Of a stretch of DNA of 64,000 nucleotides, positions 31,939 through 45,247 are shown piece by piece. Location of the stretch: NCBI RefSeq assembly GCF_031143425.1, contig NC_090447.1, forward strand, positions 767,434,409-767,498,408, in the 5' to 3' direction. The notes beneath the pieces are model-generated. The model was given only the letters and a program-made list of their open reading frames with translations, had not been told where the DNA came from and searched no databases. Position 1 is the stretch's first letter; every line of letters begins with the position of its first letter. This DNA is from Pleurodeles waltl. Lineage: Eukaryota > Chordata > Amphibia > Caudata > Salamandridae. Position numbers and translations under genes: made by a program.

Positions 31939-33088
31939 CTGTGTTAATGAAACTGATGTTCAGTCAAATCCAGATGAGTTTTAAATATCCATTCAGATTT
32001 GCAGTCCCAGTCAGTAAATATAATGCAGATTGTTCTTGATTTTAGAACCTTTCAGCAAGGATGGTATCTGACCTACCCTACGCGTTGCTTTAATGAAGTT
32101 GAAAACATGCAGGCAACTTCAAAGTGCTCCATTTTTTTCTCTGCTGTTTATGAGAAGCGCCAGACTCTACTGAGTGAGTCAGCCAAAGCAATCCCACAAA
32201 CTGATTTAAAGTGGCCAATCATTTCTTATTCCAACCTAGAAAGGTATTGGGGATGATGGCAGTATGATTACAGATCAGGGCCAAAAGTCTTTTTATCTGT
32301 AAAACTGTGGGTTTTCATTCATTGAGCCGACAGTAATGGAAATCCACTGCCTTTCCTCATGTATGTGATCAGTGTGAATGATGTTTGTATGTTGTGTATG
32401 TGACTTTTTATCTGTAAATAGGTACCACGTGCATGCTTCTAGATATTAGGGCCCCGGCAGACTACCTTTGTCCTGTTCGATCAAAAATACATACAAATAC
32501 TTGTATTCAGGCCCCCTCCTTGGAAATATTTATACCTGTTGAGTGGGGGAGGTTGGCCTCTCCTTCCTCTGTTTAGTGTAATTTTCCCCGTGTAGGTTTC
32601 CCTCGCTACCTGAAACCACCTCCTCTCTCTTTCTGTGTTTTCGGGTGTCACCGAGAAACATTGGCTTTTTTCTTCAGCTCTGTTTGGGAGTAATTCACTT
32701 CCACACTTTGAGCAGAGCAAACTGGGGTTGACCTTAGATCATTCTGAAGTGCAAAAACAAGAGGCCCAGAAGTAAGATGTATCTTTGCCAAAATGAGAGA
32801 ACTTGATTTTCAAGAAAAAAGCAGAACTGGTTCCGGATGCCCACCCTTTTTCAAAGTTCTAGAAATATTATACCTTTTGCATCAGCAACTGCTGCATATT
32901 CTGCATCTTGAGGAAACTCTGGGGATTAGTCTACTGCTATATCTGCCCACTTAAAATTAATAAAATGAGTTTAGTCTCGGCTGATCTTAATTGCTGAATG
33001 TTTCTCCTGGATATTTGCCACCAGTTCACTGATAACCTCTAAAGTATCCACTTTGACTTTGCTTGGGTGGTAGCATTTTGTTTGGATG
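31939..33088. other. No gene recognised
   Basis: AT-rich sequence with no recognisable domain or element boundary. Confidence 0.5.
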
Positions 33089-34259
33089 ACAAGTGTGAGA
33101 AAGTAGTCTCTTTCTAGCCTTGTTACCCCCCACTTTTGGCCTGTTTGTGAGTGTATGTCAGGGTGTTTTCACTGTCTCACTGGGATCCTGCTAGCCAGGG
33201 CCCAGTGCTCATAGTGAAAACCCTATGTTTTCAGTGTGTTTGTTATGTGTCACTGGGACCCTGCTAGCCAGGACCCCAGTGCTCATAAGTTTGTGGCCTA
33301 TATGTATGTGTTCCCTGTGTGATGCCTAACTGTCTCACTGAGGCTCTGCTAACCAGAACCTCAGTGGTTATGCTCTCTCTGTACAAATTGTCACTAACAG
33401 GCTAGTGACCAATTTTACCAATTCACATTGGCATACTGGAACACCCTTTTAATTCCCTAGTACATGGTACTAAGGTACCCAGGGTACTGGGGTTCCAGGA
33501 GATCCCTATGGGCTGCAGCCTTTCTTTTGCCACCCATAGGGAGCTCTGACAATTCTTACACAGGCCTGCCACTGCAGCCTGAGTGAAATAACATCCACGT
33601 TATTTCACAGCCATTTTACACTGCACTTAAGTAACTTATAAGTCACCTATATGTCTAACCTTTACCTGGTAAAGGTTGGGTGCTAAGTTACTTAGTGTGT
33701 GGGCACCCTGGCACTAGCCAAGGTGCCCCCACATTGTTCAGGGCCAATTCCCCGGACTTTGTGAGTGCGGGGACACCATTACACGCGTGCACTACATATA
33801 GGTCACTACCTATGTGTAGCTTCACAATGGTAACTCTGAATATGGCCATGTAACATGTCTAAGATCATGGAATTGCCCCACCAATGCCATCCTGGTATTG
33901 GGGAGACAATCCCATGATTCCCCGGGTCTCTAGCACAGACCCGGGTACTGCCAAACTGCCTTTCCCGGGGTTTCACTGCAGCTGCTGCTGCTGCCAACCC
34001 CTCAGACAGGTTTCTGCCCTCCTGGGGTCCAGCCAGGCTTGGCCCAGGAAGGCAGAACAAAGGACTTCCTCAGAGAGAGGGTGTTACACCCTCTCCCTTT
34101 GGAATAAGGTGTCAGGGCTGGGGAGGAGTAGCCTCCCCCAGCCTCTGGAAATGCTTTGATGGGCACAGATTGTGCCCATCTCTGCATAAGCCAGTCTACA
34201 CCGGTTCAGGGATCCCTCAGCCCTGCTCTGGCGCGAAACTGGACAAGGGAAAGGGGAAC

Positions 34260-36304
34260 CTGGTTCTCTTATTTTCGTGAACTGTATGGCTCTCGGTTGG
34301 ATTATGATACTTCCACAGACTATGCACTGTGCCAGCCCGAAATGCCGCCCTTCACCCTGAAAGAAACAGAGATGGCAATTTGTGCTCAAAGATCTGCTAG
34401 GGCCCCTGGCCAAGATGGTATTCCTTCGGATCTGTACAAATCAGACCTACCTGTGTGGACCCGATATATCAACAGGGTATCAAACACTGCCATGGCATCT
34501 CGATCCTATCCGGTCTCGTGGAAAATGGCGATTATTGTCCCCGTTCATAAAAAAGGAGACAAGAGCTCCCCTGGGAATTATAGGCCTATTAGTCTATTAG
34601 ACAACTTGCAGAATTTTTTTTCGTACCAGTTGCTAACTAGATTAAAACAATGGATAACGAAAAATCAGGTCTTAAGCCACCTTCAGGCAGGATTTAGGGA
34701 CAAGATCAGCACCATCGATCAGATCTTCCGATTTACCTCCAGTAAGTGGAAGACCGTAGATGCAGACATAGGCTACTTATTTGTGGCCTTTGTTGATTTG
34801 AAGTCTGCGTTTGACCTTGTCCCGCGTGCCAAGCTTTGGGAGGTCCTTAGTACCACCGGTGTTCCGGGTTCCATGATTAATATCATCAAAGATCTTTATT
34901 CTGATAATTGCGCTAAAGTCCGCTGGGGTGCTATTGGCGATCTGACTCCTGCTTTTCCAACTGCACGGGGTGTGAGGCAAGGCTGTGTATTGGCGCCCAT
35001 CTTATTTCTCTTGTTTATTAATGCCTGCTTGCCATACCTCTTAGACTGTCAAAGTGATGCCCCTAGCCTGGGCGGGCAGAAGATTCCCTGTCTTCTGTTT
35101 GCAGATGATACCCTATTGTTATCACGTACTGCCATGGGCCTTTCTAGGCTGCTCTCCAGATTCCTGGAGTTTTGCACTGACCATGGGTTATCAATTAATT
35201 CAGCAAAAACAAAATACATGGTTTTTGGAGATATTAGGCACAAAAATGAAGAGGTCTGTATATTTAGATGGTGTCCCCTTGGAAAGGGTGGGTTCCTTTG
35301 ATTACTTAGGTATTAAAGTGGAAGATTCACATCTTTGGCATGCTCAGCGCCAAAAATCTTTATTATGCCTGAAGCAGAGGGCGGGTGGTATTGTCAGATT
35401 TGCCTCTAGTTCTCTGAAATTTGCAATATCCCCTGCACTGGAAATATACAAAGCTCAAGCTAGGGGGGCCGCCTTATATGGAGCTGAACTTTGGGGCCAT
35501 TGTAATTTGGCAAATCTGGCTAGGGCGGAAAATCAGTTTCTAAAAATGATGCTAAAGGTTCCATCGAGTACCCCATCCTTGCCCATTCACCTGGACTTAA
35601 ATCTTTTTTCAATCTCACAGATTGCTGCCCTAAGGCCCCTGCTGTTTTGGATTCGGTTGTGGACAACAGATGCCCTAACCCCTTTTCGGTGTGGCCTTCT
35701 CAACGTGGTGGGCCGCGATTCTAGTATTAAATCTAAATGGTGTGTTTTTGTTGAACAATCCTTTTCTCGGCTTGGCTTAGGGTCCTATTGGCATGATCCT
35801 ATTTCTATCCCTAAAATTGCTGCACAGCTGTTAAAGGATGCTTATTGGCATAATGTTCAGGTTGGACAATTTGCTAGTTCTATTCCTTTGTCTATGTCCG
35901 ACAATTTTTTACTTGTTAAATGTCATTATGAATTTGAGCCCTTTTTGGACGCAAAGTTATCTCCATTTGCTCGTGCCCTTTTTATTAGGTTTAGGATCGG
36001 GTCTCTCCCTCTGTGCTGCTTTACGTACAAATGGTCCAGTTCAACTTATAGATCTAAATATTGCCCGATGGGTTGTAAAAGTGAAGAAACTGTTTCACAC
36101 GTTTTCTTCCACTGTCAAGCATATCACAAACAAAGAGCACTTTGGCTCATCCCGCTTTGCAAACAATTAGGGGTTAGATCCTGTCTCCACGCTGAGAGAA
36201 TTTTAAAATGCGACCCGTCCGTCCAGATAGCTCTACCAGTGGCAAGTTTCCTTGAGTCTATCTGGAGGTTGAGATTAGCAAGTTTAAGGGACAAAACTGT
36301 GTAG
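34260..36304 (+). pseudogene. LINE reverse transcriptase with C-terminal zinc-knuckle, one frameshift
   Basis: The first frame (to about 35250) has RARAPGQDGIPSDL-like and NYRPISLLDN blocks, FVDLKSAFDLVPR with the first catalytic Asp, GVRQGCVLAPILF, and CLLFADDTLLL with the catalytic FADD. After KTKYMVFG the frame must shift by one base around 35240-35255, at an A-rich run, to continue as SVYLDGVPLERVGSFDYLG. It then runs to a stop at 36304. The C-terminus has CPMGCKSEETVSHVFFHC, a CC-H-C zinc-knuckle found after RT in some LINE clades. The endonuclease is missing through 5' truncation. Apart from the shift the frame is well preserved, so insertion was fairly recent. Confidence 0.9.
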
Positions 36305-36680
36305 TTATTGTTTAGTTTTACTTATGTATATTTACTCAATTTGGATGTATGATTGTAGTTTTTGTTGTACAGGATATAGACCTTGGTTCGGTTTATTATG
36401 GATTATTTATAGACCTATGGAACTGATCCCTCATTTTATGTTGTGAGAATTTTAAAATGAAATTCATCCACCCAGACAGTTTTATTAATGGTAAAAAAAA
36501 TTTTTTTTATTATTCTGACATCTGAGATTAGCAATTTTAAGGAGCAAGAGTGGGGAACTAATTTTTAGACTTATTTATGTATATTTATCCAATTGGATGT
36601 GTGATTGCTCCTCAGGATATAGATATTGGTGTATTATATTTTTAACCAGTGCTGATTCATGGAACTAGTTTCCTTATTGA
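36196..36680 (+). repeat. Tandem duplication at the LINE 3' end
   Basis: The stretch from GAGAATTTTAAAATG (36196) through GAGATTAGCAA and TATGTATATTTACTCAATTTGG recurs with an offset of about 248 bases. The second copy starts at 36444 and has TATGTATATTTATCCAATTGG. It covers the end of the coding region and the first part of the 3' UTR. The second copy has diverged substantially, so the duplication likely predates this insertion. Confidence 0.7.
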
Positions 36681-38809
36681 GTACAGCCTCTCATTATATT
36701 AAGTGATGTTTATCTGGCTGCTTATTTCTTGTTTGTTTTTTAAACTTGTCTTGTCCTTTTTAACTGTGTTTTTATCTTACTTTTTACTACCCCCTGCTTT
36801 TAAGAAGCCCTTTTTCTCTTTGTCGTGTATTGTACTTTAATGGTTTGTTTTTTTACTTACCGAAATAAAGTTAAATGATGATGAAAGGGGAGTGACCACT
36901 CCCCTGAGCTGCACCTCCCCTGGGAGGTGCCCAGAGCTCCGCCAGTGTGCTCCAGACCTCTGCCATCTTGGAAACAGAGGTGCTGCTGGCACACTGGACT
37001 GCTCTGATTGGCCAGGGCCAGCAGGTGACGTCAGAGACTCCTTCTGATAGGCTCCTTCAGGTGTTGCTAGCCTATCCTCTCTCCGAGGTAGCCAAACCTC
37101 CGTTTCTGGCTATTTAGGGTCTCTGCTTTGGGGAATTCCTCAGATAACGAATGCAAGAGCTCATCAGAGTTCCTCTGCATCTCTCTCTTCACCTTCTGCC
37201 AAGGAATCGACTGCTGACCGCACTGGAAGCCTGCAAAACTGCAACAAAGTAGCAACGACGACTACTGCAACACTGTAACGCTGATCCAGCCGCCTTCTCG
37301 ACTGTTTTCCTGGTGGTGCATGCTGTGGGGGTAGTCTGCCTCCTCTCTGCACTAGAAGCTCTGAAGAAATCTCCCGTGGGTCGACGGAATCTTCCCCCTG
37401 CAACCGCAGGCACCAAAGAACTGCATCACCGGTCCTCTGGGTCTCCTCTCAGCACGACAAGCGAGGTCTCTTGAACTCGGCAACTCTGTCCAAGTGACTG
37501 CCACAGTCCAGTGACTCTTCAGTCCAAGTTTGGTGGAGGTAAGTCCTTGCCTCCCCACGCTAGACTGCATTGCTGGGAACCGCGTGTTTTGCAGCTACTC
37601 CGGCTCCTGTGCACTCACCGAGGATTTCCTTCATGCACAGCCAAGCCTGGGTCCACGGCACTCTAACCTGCATTGCATGACCTCCTGAGTTGTCCTCCAG
37701 CGGCGTGGGACTCTCTTGTGCAACTTCGGGTGAGCACGGTTTCACTCCATTTTGTAGTGCCTGTTCCGGCACTTCTGTGGGTGCTGCCTGCTTCTGAGAG
37801 GGCTCCTTGTCTTGCTGGGTGCCCCCTCTGTCCCCTTACGCAATTGGTGACATCCTGGTCCCTCCTGGGCCACAGCAGCATCCAAAAACCCTAACCGCGA
37901 CCCTTGCAGCTAGCAAGGCTTGTTTGCAGTCTTTCTGCGGGAAAACAATTCTGCACGACTCTTCACGACTTGGGACATCCATCCTCCAAAGGGAAAGTTT
38001 CTAGCCCTTGTCGTTCGTGCAGAATCCTAAGCTTCTACCATCCGGTGGCAACTTCTTTGCATCCACAGCTGGCATTTCCTGGGCATCTGCCCACTCCCGA
38101 CTTGATCGTGACTTTTGGACTTGGTCCCCTTGTTCCACAGGTACCCTCGTCTGGAAATCCATTGTTGTTGCATTGCTGGTGTTGGTCTTTCCTGCAGAAT
38201 TCCCCTATCACGACTTCTGTGCTCTTTGGGGAACTTGGGTGCACTTGGCACCCACTTTTCAGGGTCTTGGGTGGGCTATTTTTCTAACCCTCACTGTTTC
38301 TTACAGTCCCAGCGACCCTCTACGAGGTCACATAGGTTTGGGGTCCATTCGTGGTTCGCATTCCACTTCTAGAGTATATGGTTTGTGTTGCCCCTATCCC
38401 TATGTGCCCCCCTTGCATTCTATTGTGACTATACATTGTTTGCACTGTTTTCTATTGCTATTACTGCATATTTTGGTATTGTGTACATATATCAGGTGTA
38501 TATTTGCTATCCTCATACTGAGGGTACTCACTGAGATACTTTTGGCATATTGTCATAAAAATAAAGTACCTTTATTTTTAGTATATTTGTGTATTGTGTT
38601 TTCTTATGATATTGTGCATATGACACTAGTGGTACTGTAGGAGCTTCACTCGTCTCCTAGTTCAGCCTAAGCTGCTCTGCTAAGCTACCTTTTCTATCAG
38701 CCTAAGCTGCTAGACACCCCTCTACACTAATAAGGGATACCTGGGCCTGGTGCAAGGTGTAAGTACCCCTTGGTACTCACTACAAGCCAGTCCAGCCTCC
38801 TACAACAAG

Positions 38810-40500
38810 TATTTGAGTGAACTATTTATTACTGTTGTTCAATGTAAAACTCAGCAACTGGAGAAGCAGCACACATGGTCAGATTAAAAAGTGCCAGGTA
38901 ATCAGGCCACAATTTCTGCACCTTAGAAGTATCTGTACAGCAGAGAACAGTAATTCTCAGCTGCTGTGTACCCTTCCAATTACTAGGTGTACCACCTGGA
39001 ATGGAAGATATCTATTAGAATCACTATTTCCATCCTAATCACCTTGGCATCAGCAATTACGGCACTCATAATGAGGGACACTGGGCTGTCCAGGCTATAA
39101 CCTGAAGAGACAGACCATTGAGAGAGAGGGGTAGGCATGCCATAGCTTTTTAGAAACATATCTCTGAAACATCTGTCCCATTGACTGGTAGCTTTTTTTT
39201 TAAACACTGGAGTAAACCCCAGAAGTGCCAAAGTCACCTGCGTTGACCTCATCACAGCTCCACAAAATAACATTGGTCATATGTGTTATTACTTATCTGT
39301 AAGTAAAAGTACTGCTCTTCTTTAAAGATGTAGCAGTCAATAGACATTGAGTTTTGTTTTTTGAGTGCTATTTTCTGTGTCATGGTATATTTGAGATTCT
39401 AAGCCCCACCATCTCTTACAGCAAGACTTAACTCTTCTACATTACTATTACTGGAGAGTGATGTGCCTAAACAAATCAACTTGAAGGATCATTGAAGCCT
39501 GGTAGACAGCCTATTTACTTGGCCAGTGAAGACTATGGCCTCCATCCTGCTGGCAAAGAATCGCCTCCCAAATGTAGATATCTGCACCAGGCAGGGAGGT
39601 GTCTTTGTGACTTTAGTGCAGTCACCAGTGCTGTGACTTCACTGAAGGGCCTGAACTTTGCCAAGTGGGCACCATGTTTTTTGCACTCTCTTAGCAAAGA
39701 TTGGTTGTGTTTAAGAAACTAATAATTATCATGATTGACAGAGAGTTTCCTACCTGCAGGTCAAGGTTATTTTTTATTTTCCTTGCCTGGCACCATATGT
39801 CACATAGTAGTCCCAGACAAGAAAATATAGTGGTGGTAGGCTTGTTCTAATTAGGGTGAGGTGGTAATCACTTTGACCTTGCAGCCCTGTGGCAGATGGG
39901 CCACCAATTTTATTGTATTAATGTATTTCTGTATTCATTAATACATGGTGTTTTGGGGTATTTATAAAGTGATTAATTACCAATAGGGTGTCGTAGCACT
40001 AATAAACAATACTTTCTTGGTCAATCTGCAGAGCCAACTACTGACCAGGGGTTCATTTCTGTAGAGCCACTGAGACTGCACTGTGGTAAACTTGGTGCTT
40101 CCACGCACCTCCAAATGAGAGAGGGAAACCATTAGTCAGATTACTGAGGTACTTCACCTAAACTATATTCTAAATAATGTCCTTAGGTATCCAGCTTTAG
40201 TGCAGTTGTGTTGGTCTAACTGAGCCACAGGTGGTAATCAGTGATATCTATGACTGTTAACCAGTGATATCCAGTTCCATTACTTCAGATTTGGTTCTCA
40301 AGGATTGAAAAAACGTGTGTGTAATGTTGTTAAGAGAAAGCCTGCCTTGGATACTTCCATTTTATGTAATTGTCAACCTATTTCTTTACTCCTACCCGCT
40401 CTTCATACTAAAATAGCAAAGAGAGAAATAAATTCCTAATTTCTTTCTTTTACCACAGAGAATTTATTGTTAAATTCTACTGAATACAATTTTCGCCCAT
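38810..40500. other. No gene recognised
   Basis: AT-rich intergenic-type sequence with no domain, terminal repeat or RNA gene seen. The last part may include the decayed upstream end of the LINE relic that becomes recognisable at about 40510. Confidence 0.5.
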
Positions 40501-40509
40501 ACTATGAAA

Positions 40510-41620
40510 ACAAATGACTTGGAGGAGGACATGGCTCTTTGATCTCAATAAGGACTTTGATACTGTGTCCCATGGAGTACTCTTTGAAAGGAGGCTTGGG
40601 ATCGTGATCACGAGAAATGCATTGAGCTTGATTTTCTCATTCTTAACTGATTGGAGTCAAGCAGTCATAGTGTACTCCTATCGCTCCTCTGTCACTACCC
40701 TATCTTGTGGAGTACCTCAGGGCTCTTTGCTAAGCCCCACAATTTTTATGGGGCCCCACTAGCCAAGCTCATAAAATGTGGTCGGCATGTGCTTTGCCGA
40801 AGATACCCTTGGGGTCCTCAAACTAGATGGGACCTCTGTTGTGGCACTCACTTGCGGCACTCAGTAGTTTTCAGAACTTCATTATGACAGTTACTGAATG
40901 GATAAATCAAAACCTGTTGAAACGTAAGACAGACAAAATGAAAGTTGTAGTATTTGGAGGTCTGAACTCAATCTAGACATTCAAGTGGTGGTCAAGTGCC
41001 TTGAGTCACTGTCACATTCCCTCCCAAACAGTAAAAAACATAGGAGTTTATTTTAAAAGCGAACTATCTTTCAAACTTCAAATGGCTAACATTTGTGCTC
41101 CTTGCTTCTTCTGTTTGAAAATCTTGAATACAATTCTTCTGTTTTTGCCAGAGCATGACCACTTTAACATTCCTCTGGTTATTGTTCGATTTAGTAGTGA
41201 GCATGTTACTGCCCTCTAAATGGGACTCTCATCTTCTTCAATACACTGTCTTCAGTTGGTTCCAAACATTGCAACTTGTTTTCTACTTAAACTCTCTCAA
41301 AGGTTTCCCATGTTTAGACATCTAAATAGATGACACTGACTCCTAGTTCAAAACCACTGCAATTTGAAGAGCTTTTGTATTTGTTTCAAGGCACTACCAA
41401 TAGAGGTCCTCCTTTACACAATGAATGTTTTGGATTTGAGTTTTGTGCCACATACTTTTTGCTTTTGAGTGGATCATTTCCTGATGAATAGCTGCAATAT
41501 TGATTGGGAGATTTGGGCTCAGTATGGTGGATAAAATGTGTGGTCTTCTGAGCCCAGTGGAATCAAGGAGACACATTTCAGAAGTAGGTTTGTAGCAAAA
41601 AGGAATTTAAGTTTTGACTA
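40510..41620 (+). pseudogene. CR1/L2-type LINE relic
   Basis: 40514-40762 encodes LFDLNKDFDTVSHGVLFERRLG (first catalytic Asp region), then FLTDWSQAVIV and LSCGVPQGSLLSPTIF, a typical CR1/L2 RT core. The YADD block downstream (about 40780-40800) is broken by a frame change. At 41020-41200 the reading VKNIGVYFKSELSFKLQM and FLPEHDHFNI continues the RT C-terminus. Many stops show it is old. It is a different copy and lineage from the minus-strand LINE at 30.6-31.9 kb. Confidence 0.75.
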
Positions 41621-41847
41621 TGCTACGTGTTGGCTCAGTAACATATTGGTAGAAGGTCAGTATGCCTTTGAGGTTCAACAATTTTTGTTTTCTTGGTAGA
41701 GCTGCCATCAGGGAGGTGTGGATGAGACTGGTGATTTGCTTAAAGCAAAGAACACTTTATTATCTTTGATTGGTCTGTAGATCAGGTGGAAGATGAGTTT
41801 CTTGGACTGAGCGAGGGGGAAGTGGCAAGTGAGAAGCTCCAGGGATT
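41621..41847. other. Short unassigned stretch
   Basis: Nothing recognisable between the LINE relic and the solo LTR. Confidence 0.4.
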
Positions 41848-41852
41848 AATGG

Positions 41853-44490
41853 TGTAAGGAAATGCCTCCTTGGCATGGTTACCCCCTGACTTTTTGCCTT
41901 TGCTGATGCCAAGTTATGATTTGAAAGTGTGCTGAGGCCTGCTAACCAGGACCCAGCACCAGTGTTCTTTCCCTAACCTGTACCTTTGTTTCCACAATTG
42001 GCACACCCTGGCATCCAGGTAAGTCCTTTGTAACTGGTACCCCTGGTACCAAGGGCCCTGATGCCAGGGAAGGTCTCTAAGGGCTGCAGCATGTCTTATG
42101 CCACCCTGGGGACCCCTCACTCAGCACAGACACACTGCTTGCCAGCTTGTGTGTGCTGGTGGGGAGAAAATGACTAAGTCGACATGGCACTCCCCTCAGG
42201 GTGCCATGCCAACCTCACACTGCCCATGGCATAGATAAGTCACCCCTCTAGCAGGCCTTACAGCCCTAAGGCAGGGTGCACTATACCATAGGTGAGGGCA
42301 TAGGTGCATGAGCACTATGCCCCTACAGTGTCTAAGAAAAACCTTAGACATTGTAAGTGCAGGGTAGCAATAACAGTATATGGTCTGGGAGTCTGTCATA
42401 CACGAACTCCACAGCACCATAATGGCTACACTGAAAACTGGTTTGGTATCAAACTTCTCAGCACAATAAATGCACACTGATGCCAGTGTACATTTTATTG
42501 TGAAATACACCCTAGAGGGCATCTTAGAGATGCCCCCGGAAAACATACCCGACTTCCAGTGTGGGCTGACTAGTTTTGCCAGCCTGCCACACACCAGACA
42601 TGTTGCTGGCCACATGGGGAGAGTGCCTTTGTCACTCTGTGGCTAGTAACAAAGCCTGTACTGGGTAGAGGTGCTTCTCACCTCCCCCTGCAGGAACTCT
42701 AACCCCTTTGTTACAGCGCCACAGGGCATTCCAGCTAGTGGAGATGCCCGCCCCCTCTGGCCACGGCCCCACTTTTGGCGGCAAGGCCAGAGGAGATACT
42801 GAGAAAAACAAGGAGGAGTCACTGGCCAGTTAGGACAATCCCTAAGGTGTCCTGAGCTGAGGTGACTGACTTTTAGAAATCCTCCATCTTGCAGATGGAG
42901 GATTCCCCCAATAGGATTAGGGATGTGCCCCCCTCCCCTCAGGGAGGAGGCACAAAGAGGGTGTAGCCACCCTCAGGGCTAGTAGCCATTGGCTACTAAC
43001 CCCCCAGACCTAAACACACCCCTAAATTGAGTATTTAGGGGCCCCCAGAACCTAGGAAAACAGATTCCTGCAACCTAAGACGAAGAAGGACTGCTGACCT
43101 GAAGCCCTGCAGAGAAGACGGAGACACCAACTGCTTTGGCCCGAGCCCTACCGGCCTGTCTCCCCACTTCGAGAGAAACTGCAACAGTGACGCGCTCCCC
43201 AGGGTCCAGCGACCTCTGAAGCCTCAGAGGACTACGCTGCATCTAAAAGGGCCAAGAACTCCTGAGGACAGCAGCCCTGCTCCAAAGAAACCAAAACTTG
43301 CAACAAAGAAACAACTTTAAAAGGACTCTACGTTTCCCGCCGGAAGCGTGAGACTTTCCACTCTGCACCTGACGCCCCCGGCTCGACCTGCGGAGAAACA
43401 ACACTACAGGGAGGACTCTCCGGCGGCTGCGACCCTGTGAGTAGCCAGAGTTGACCCCCCTGAGCCACCCCAGCGACGCCTGCAGAGGGAATCCGGAGGC
43501 TCACCCTGACCGTGACTACCTGCTTCCAAGAACCCGCCGCCTGGTAAAGACACTGCACACGCAGCCCCCAGGACCTGAAGGATCTGACCTCCAGTGCAGG
43601 AGTGACCCCCAGGTGGCCCTCTCCCTTGCCCAGGTGGTGGCTACCCCGGGGAGCCCCCCCCTTGCCTGTCTGCTTCGCTGAAGAGACCCCTGGGTCTCCC
43701 ATTGAAACCTATTGCAAACCCGACGCCTGTTTGCACTCTGCACCCGGCCGCCCCCGTGCCGCTGAAGGTGTACTTTTTGTGCTGACTTGTGTCCCCCCCT
43801 GTGCCCTATAGAACCTCCCTGGTCTGCCCTCCGAAGACGCGGGTACTTACCTGCTGGCAGACTGGAACCGGGGCACCCCCTTCTCCATTGAAGCCTATGC
43901 GTTTTGGGCTCCACTTTGACCTCTGCACCTGACCTGCCCTGAGCTGCTGGTGTGGTAACTTTGGGGTTGCCTTGAACCCCCAACGGTGGGCTACCTTGGA
44001 CCCAACTTTGAACCCTGTAGGTGCTTTACTTACCTGCAAAACTAACCAAAACTTACCTCCCCCAGGAACTGTTGAAAATTGCACTGTCTAGTTTTAAAAT
44101 AGCTTATTGGCATTCTTGCTAAAACTGTACATGATATTGTGTTGATTCAAAGTTCCTAAGATACCTGAGTGAAATACCTTTCATTTGAAGTATTACTTGT
44201 ACATCTTGAACCTGTGGTTCTTAAAATAAACTAAGAAAATATATTTTTCTATATAAAAACCTATTGGCCTGGAATTGTCATTGAGTGTGTGTTCCTCATT
44301 TATTGCCTGTATGTGTACAACAAATGCTTAACACTACCCTCTGATAAGCCTACTGCTCGACCACACTACCACAAAATAGAGCATTAGAATGATATCTTTT
44401 TGCCACTATCTTACCTCTAAGGGGAACCCTTGGACTCTGTGCATACTATTTCTTACTTTGAAATAGTACATACAGAGCCAACTTCCTACA
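41853..44490 (+). mobile_element. Giant solo LTR (TGTAAGGAAATG family)
   Basis: Starts TGTAAGGAAATGCCTCC and ends CTTCCTACA, with perfect 5 bp duplications AATGG (41848-41852 and 44491-44495). Length is 2638 bp. A TATTTA box lies near 43031 and AATAAA at 44225-44230. No gag or pol is present. The start and end resemble the TGTGAGAAAGTAG family at 33094 and 57069, so they are likely related LTR lineages. Confidence 0.85.
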
Positions 44491-44495
44491 AATGG

Positions 44496-45247
44496 GTTCT
44501 TGGTTCCTCATGAGTAAGAGAAGAGAAGGACTTGGGAAAAAAATATAAGGTCTCTTCTGGTCTTGTATGTGTGAATATTGTGCTGTACGCTTTCACCTTT
44601 GGGGATGAAGATGTCTTGAGTATGTGAAAAGGTGGGATTATGGCAATTCTCTGTGATAATTAGTGCATAAAACTTAATCATGTGATTATATCTATGCCTT
44701 ATGTGGCATGGTTTTCTGTTGCATGATGTTCAGCGTCTGCTAAGTGAGTGGGCTGGAAGTGCTAATGAGTAGGAGCTGCCTATGATTGCTAGGATTGGAG
44801 GTACTTGCTGGTGCTGGATTGGTTTTATAGTGTGCGTGCTGGATTTGTTTTATAGTGTGTGTGTGTCTGTGTATCTGTGTGTCTGTATCTAACTGCTAGG
44901 GTGGTGATTGTGTGAGAGAAATAGGGTGTGAAACATGATTATAATATACATAGGGTCTGAGGAGTTGTGTTTCAGACCCTGTCCAGACCGGTTCACTGAC
45001 ACAATATTATGGTAAAAAATATTGTTGACCCAAATAGTGTGTCAAAATATCGTTTACCACAATACCGTGCTCCTATACTTACACTGGTAAGTACAAAACT
45101 ATCAGAAAAATTATAGTTGACAAAAACATCATCCAAAAATTGACAAAAATATAAATAGTGCTTATATAGTAACCGTTAACTATTTTAATATATCAATTTA
45201 TTATATTGTAAATTAAATATATCCCACTGTATTTAATACCATATCGC

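Larger units (their letters stand above)
34258..36882 (+). mobile_element. 5'-truncated LINE inserted in the solo LTR
   Basis: Flanked by the 9 bp target-site duplication GAAAGGGGA (34249-34257 and 36883-36891). The uninterrupted version of the site can be seen in the sister LTR near 58115. The element starts inside the RT-coding region and ends with AATAAAG followed by a short ATG-repeat tail, as expected for target-primed reverse transcription. Confidence 0.9.
33094..38804 (+). mobile_element. Giant solo LTR (TGTGAGAAAGTAG family) interrupted by a LINE
   Basis: Starts TGTGAGAAAGTAG and ends CCTCCTACA, flanked by perfect 5 bp duplications ACAAG (33089-33093 and 38805-38809). Without the inserted LINE and its duplicated target it is about 3.08 kb. 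Near the left end a roughly 90 bp phrase (CACTGGGATCCTGCTAGCCAGG and following) is tandemly repeated. A TATTTA box lies at 37111-37116 and AATAAA at 38560-38565, consistent with U3-R-U5 in the plus direction. No gag or pol is present. The family is shared with 57069-59652. Confidence 0.85.

Noticed and set aside
38008..38640. 210-residue hydrophobic open frame
   Set aside because: It lies in the R/U5 part of a solo LTR and no equivalent frame is evident in the sister LTR at 57069. Probably chance.
43328..43983. Overlapping minus-strand frames in the solo LTR at 41853
   Set aside because: GC-rich LTR sequence open in several frames at once, with no domain.
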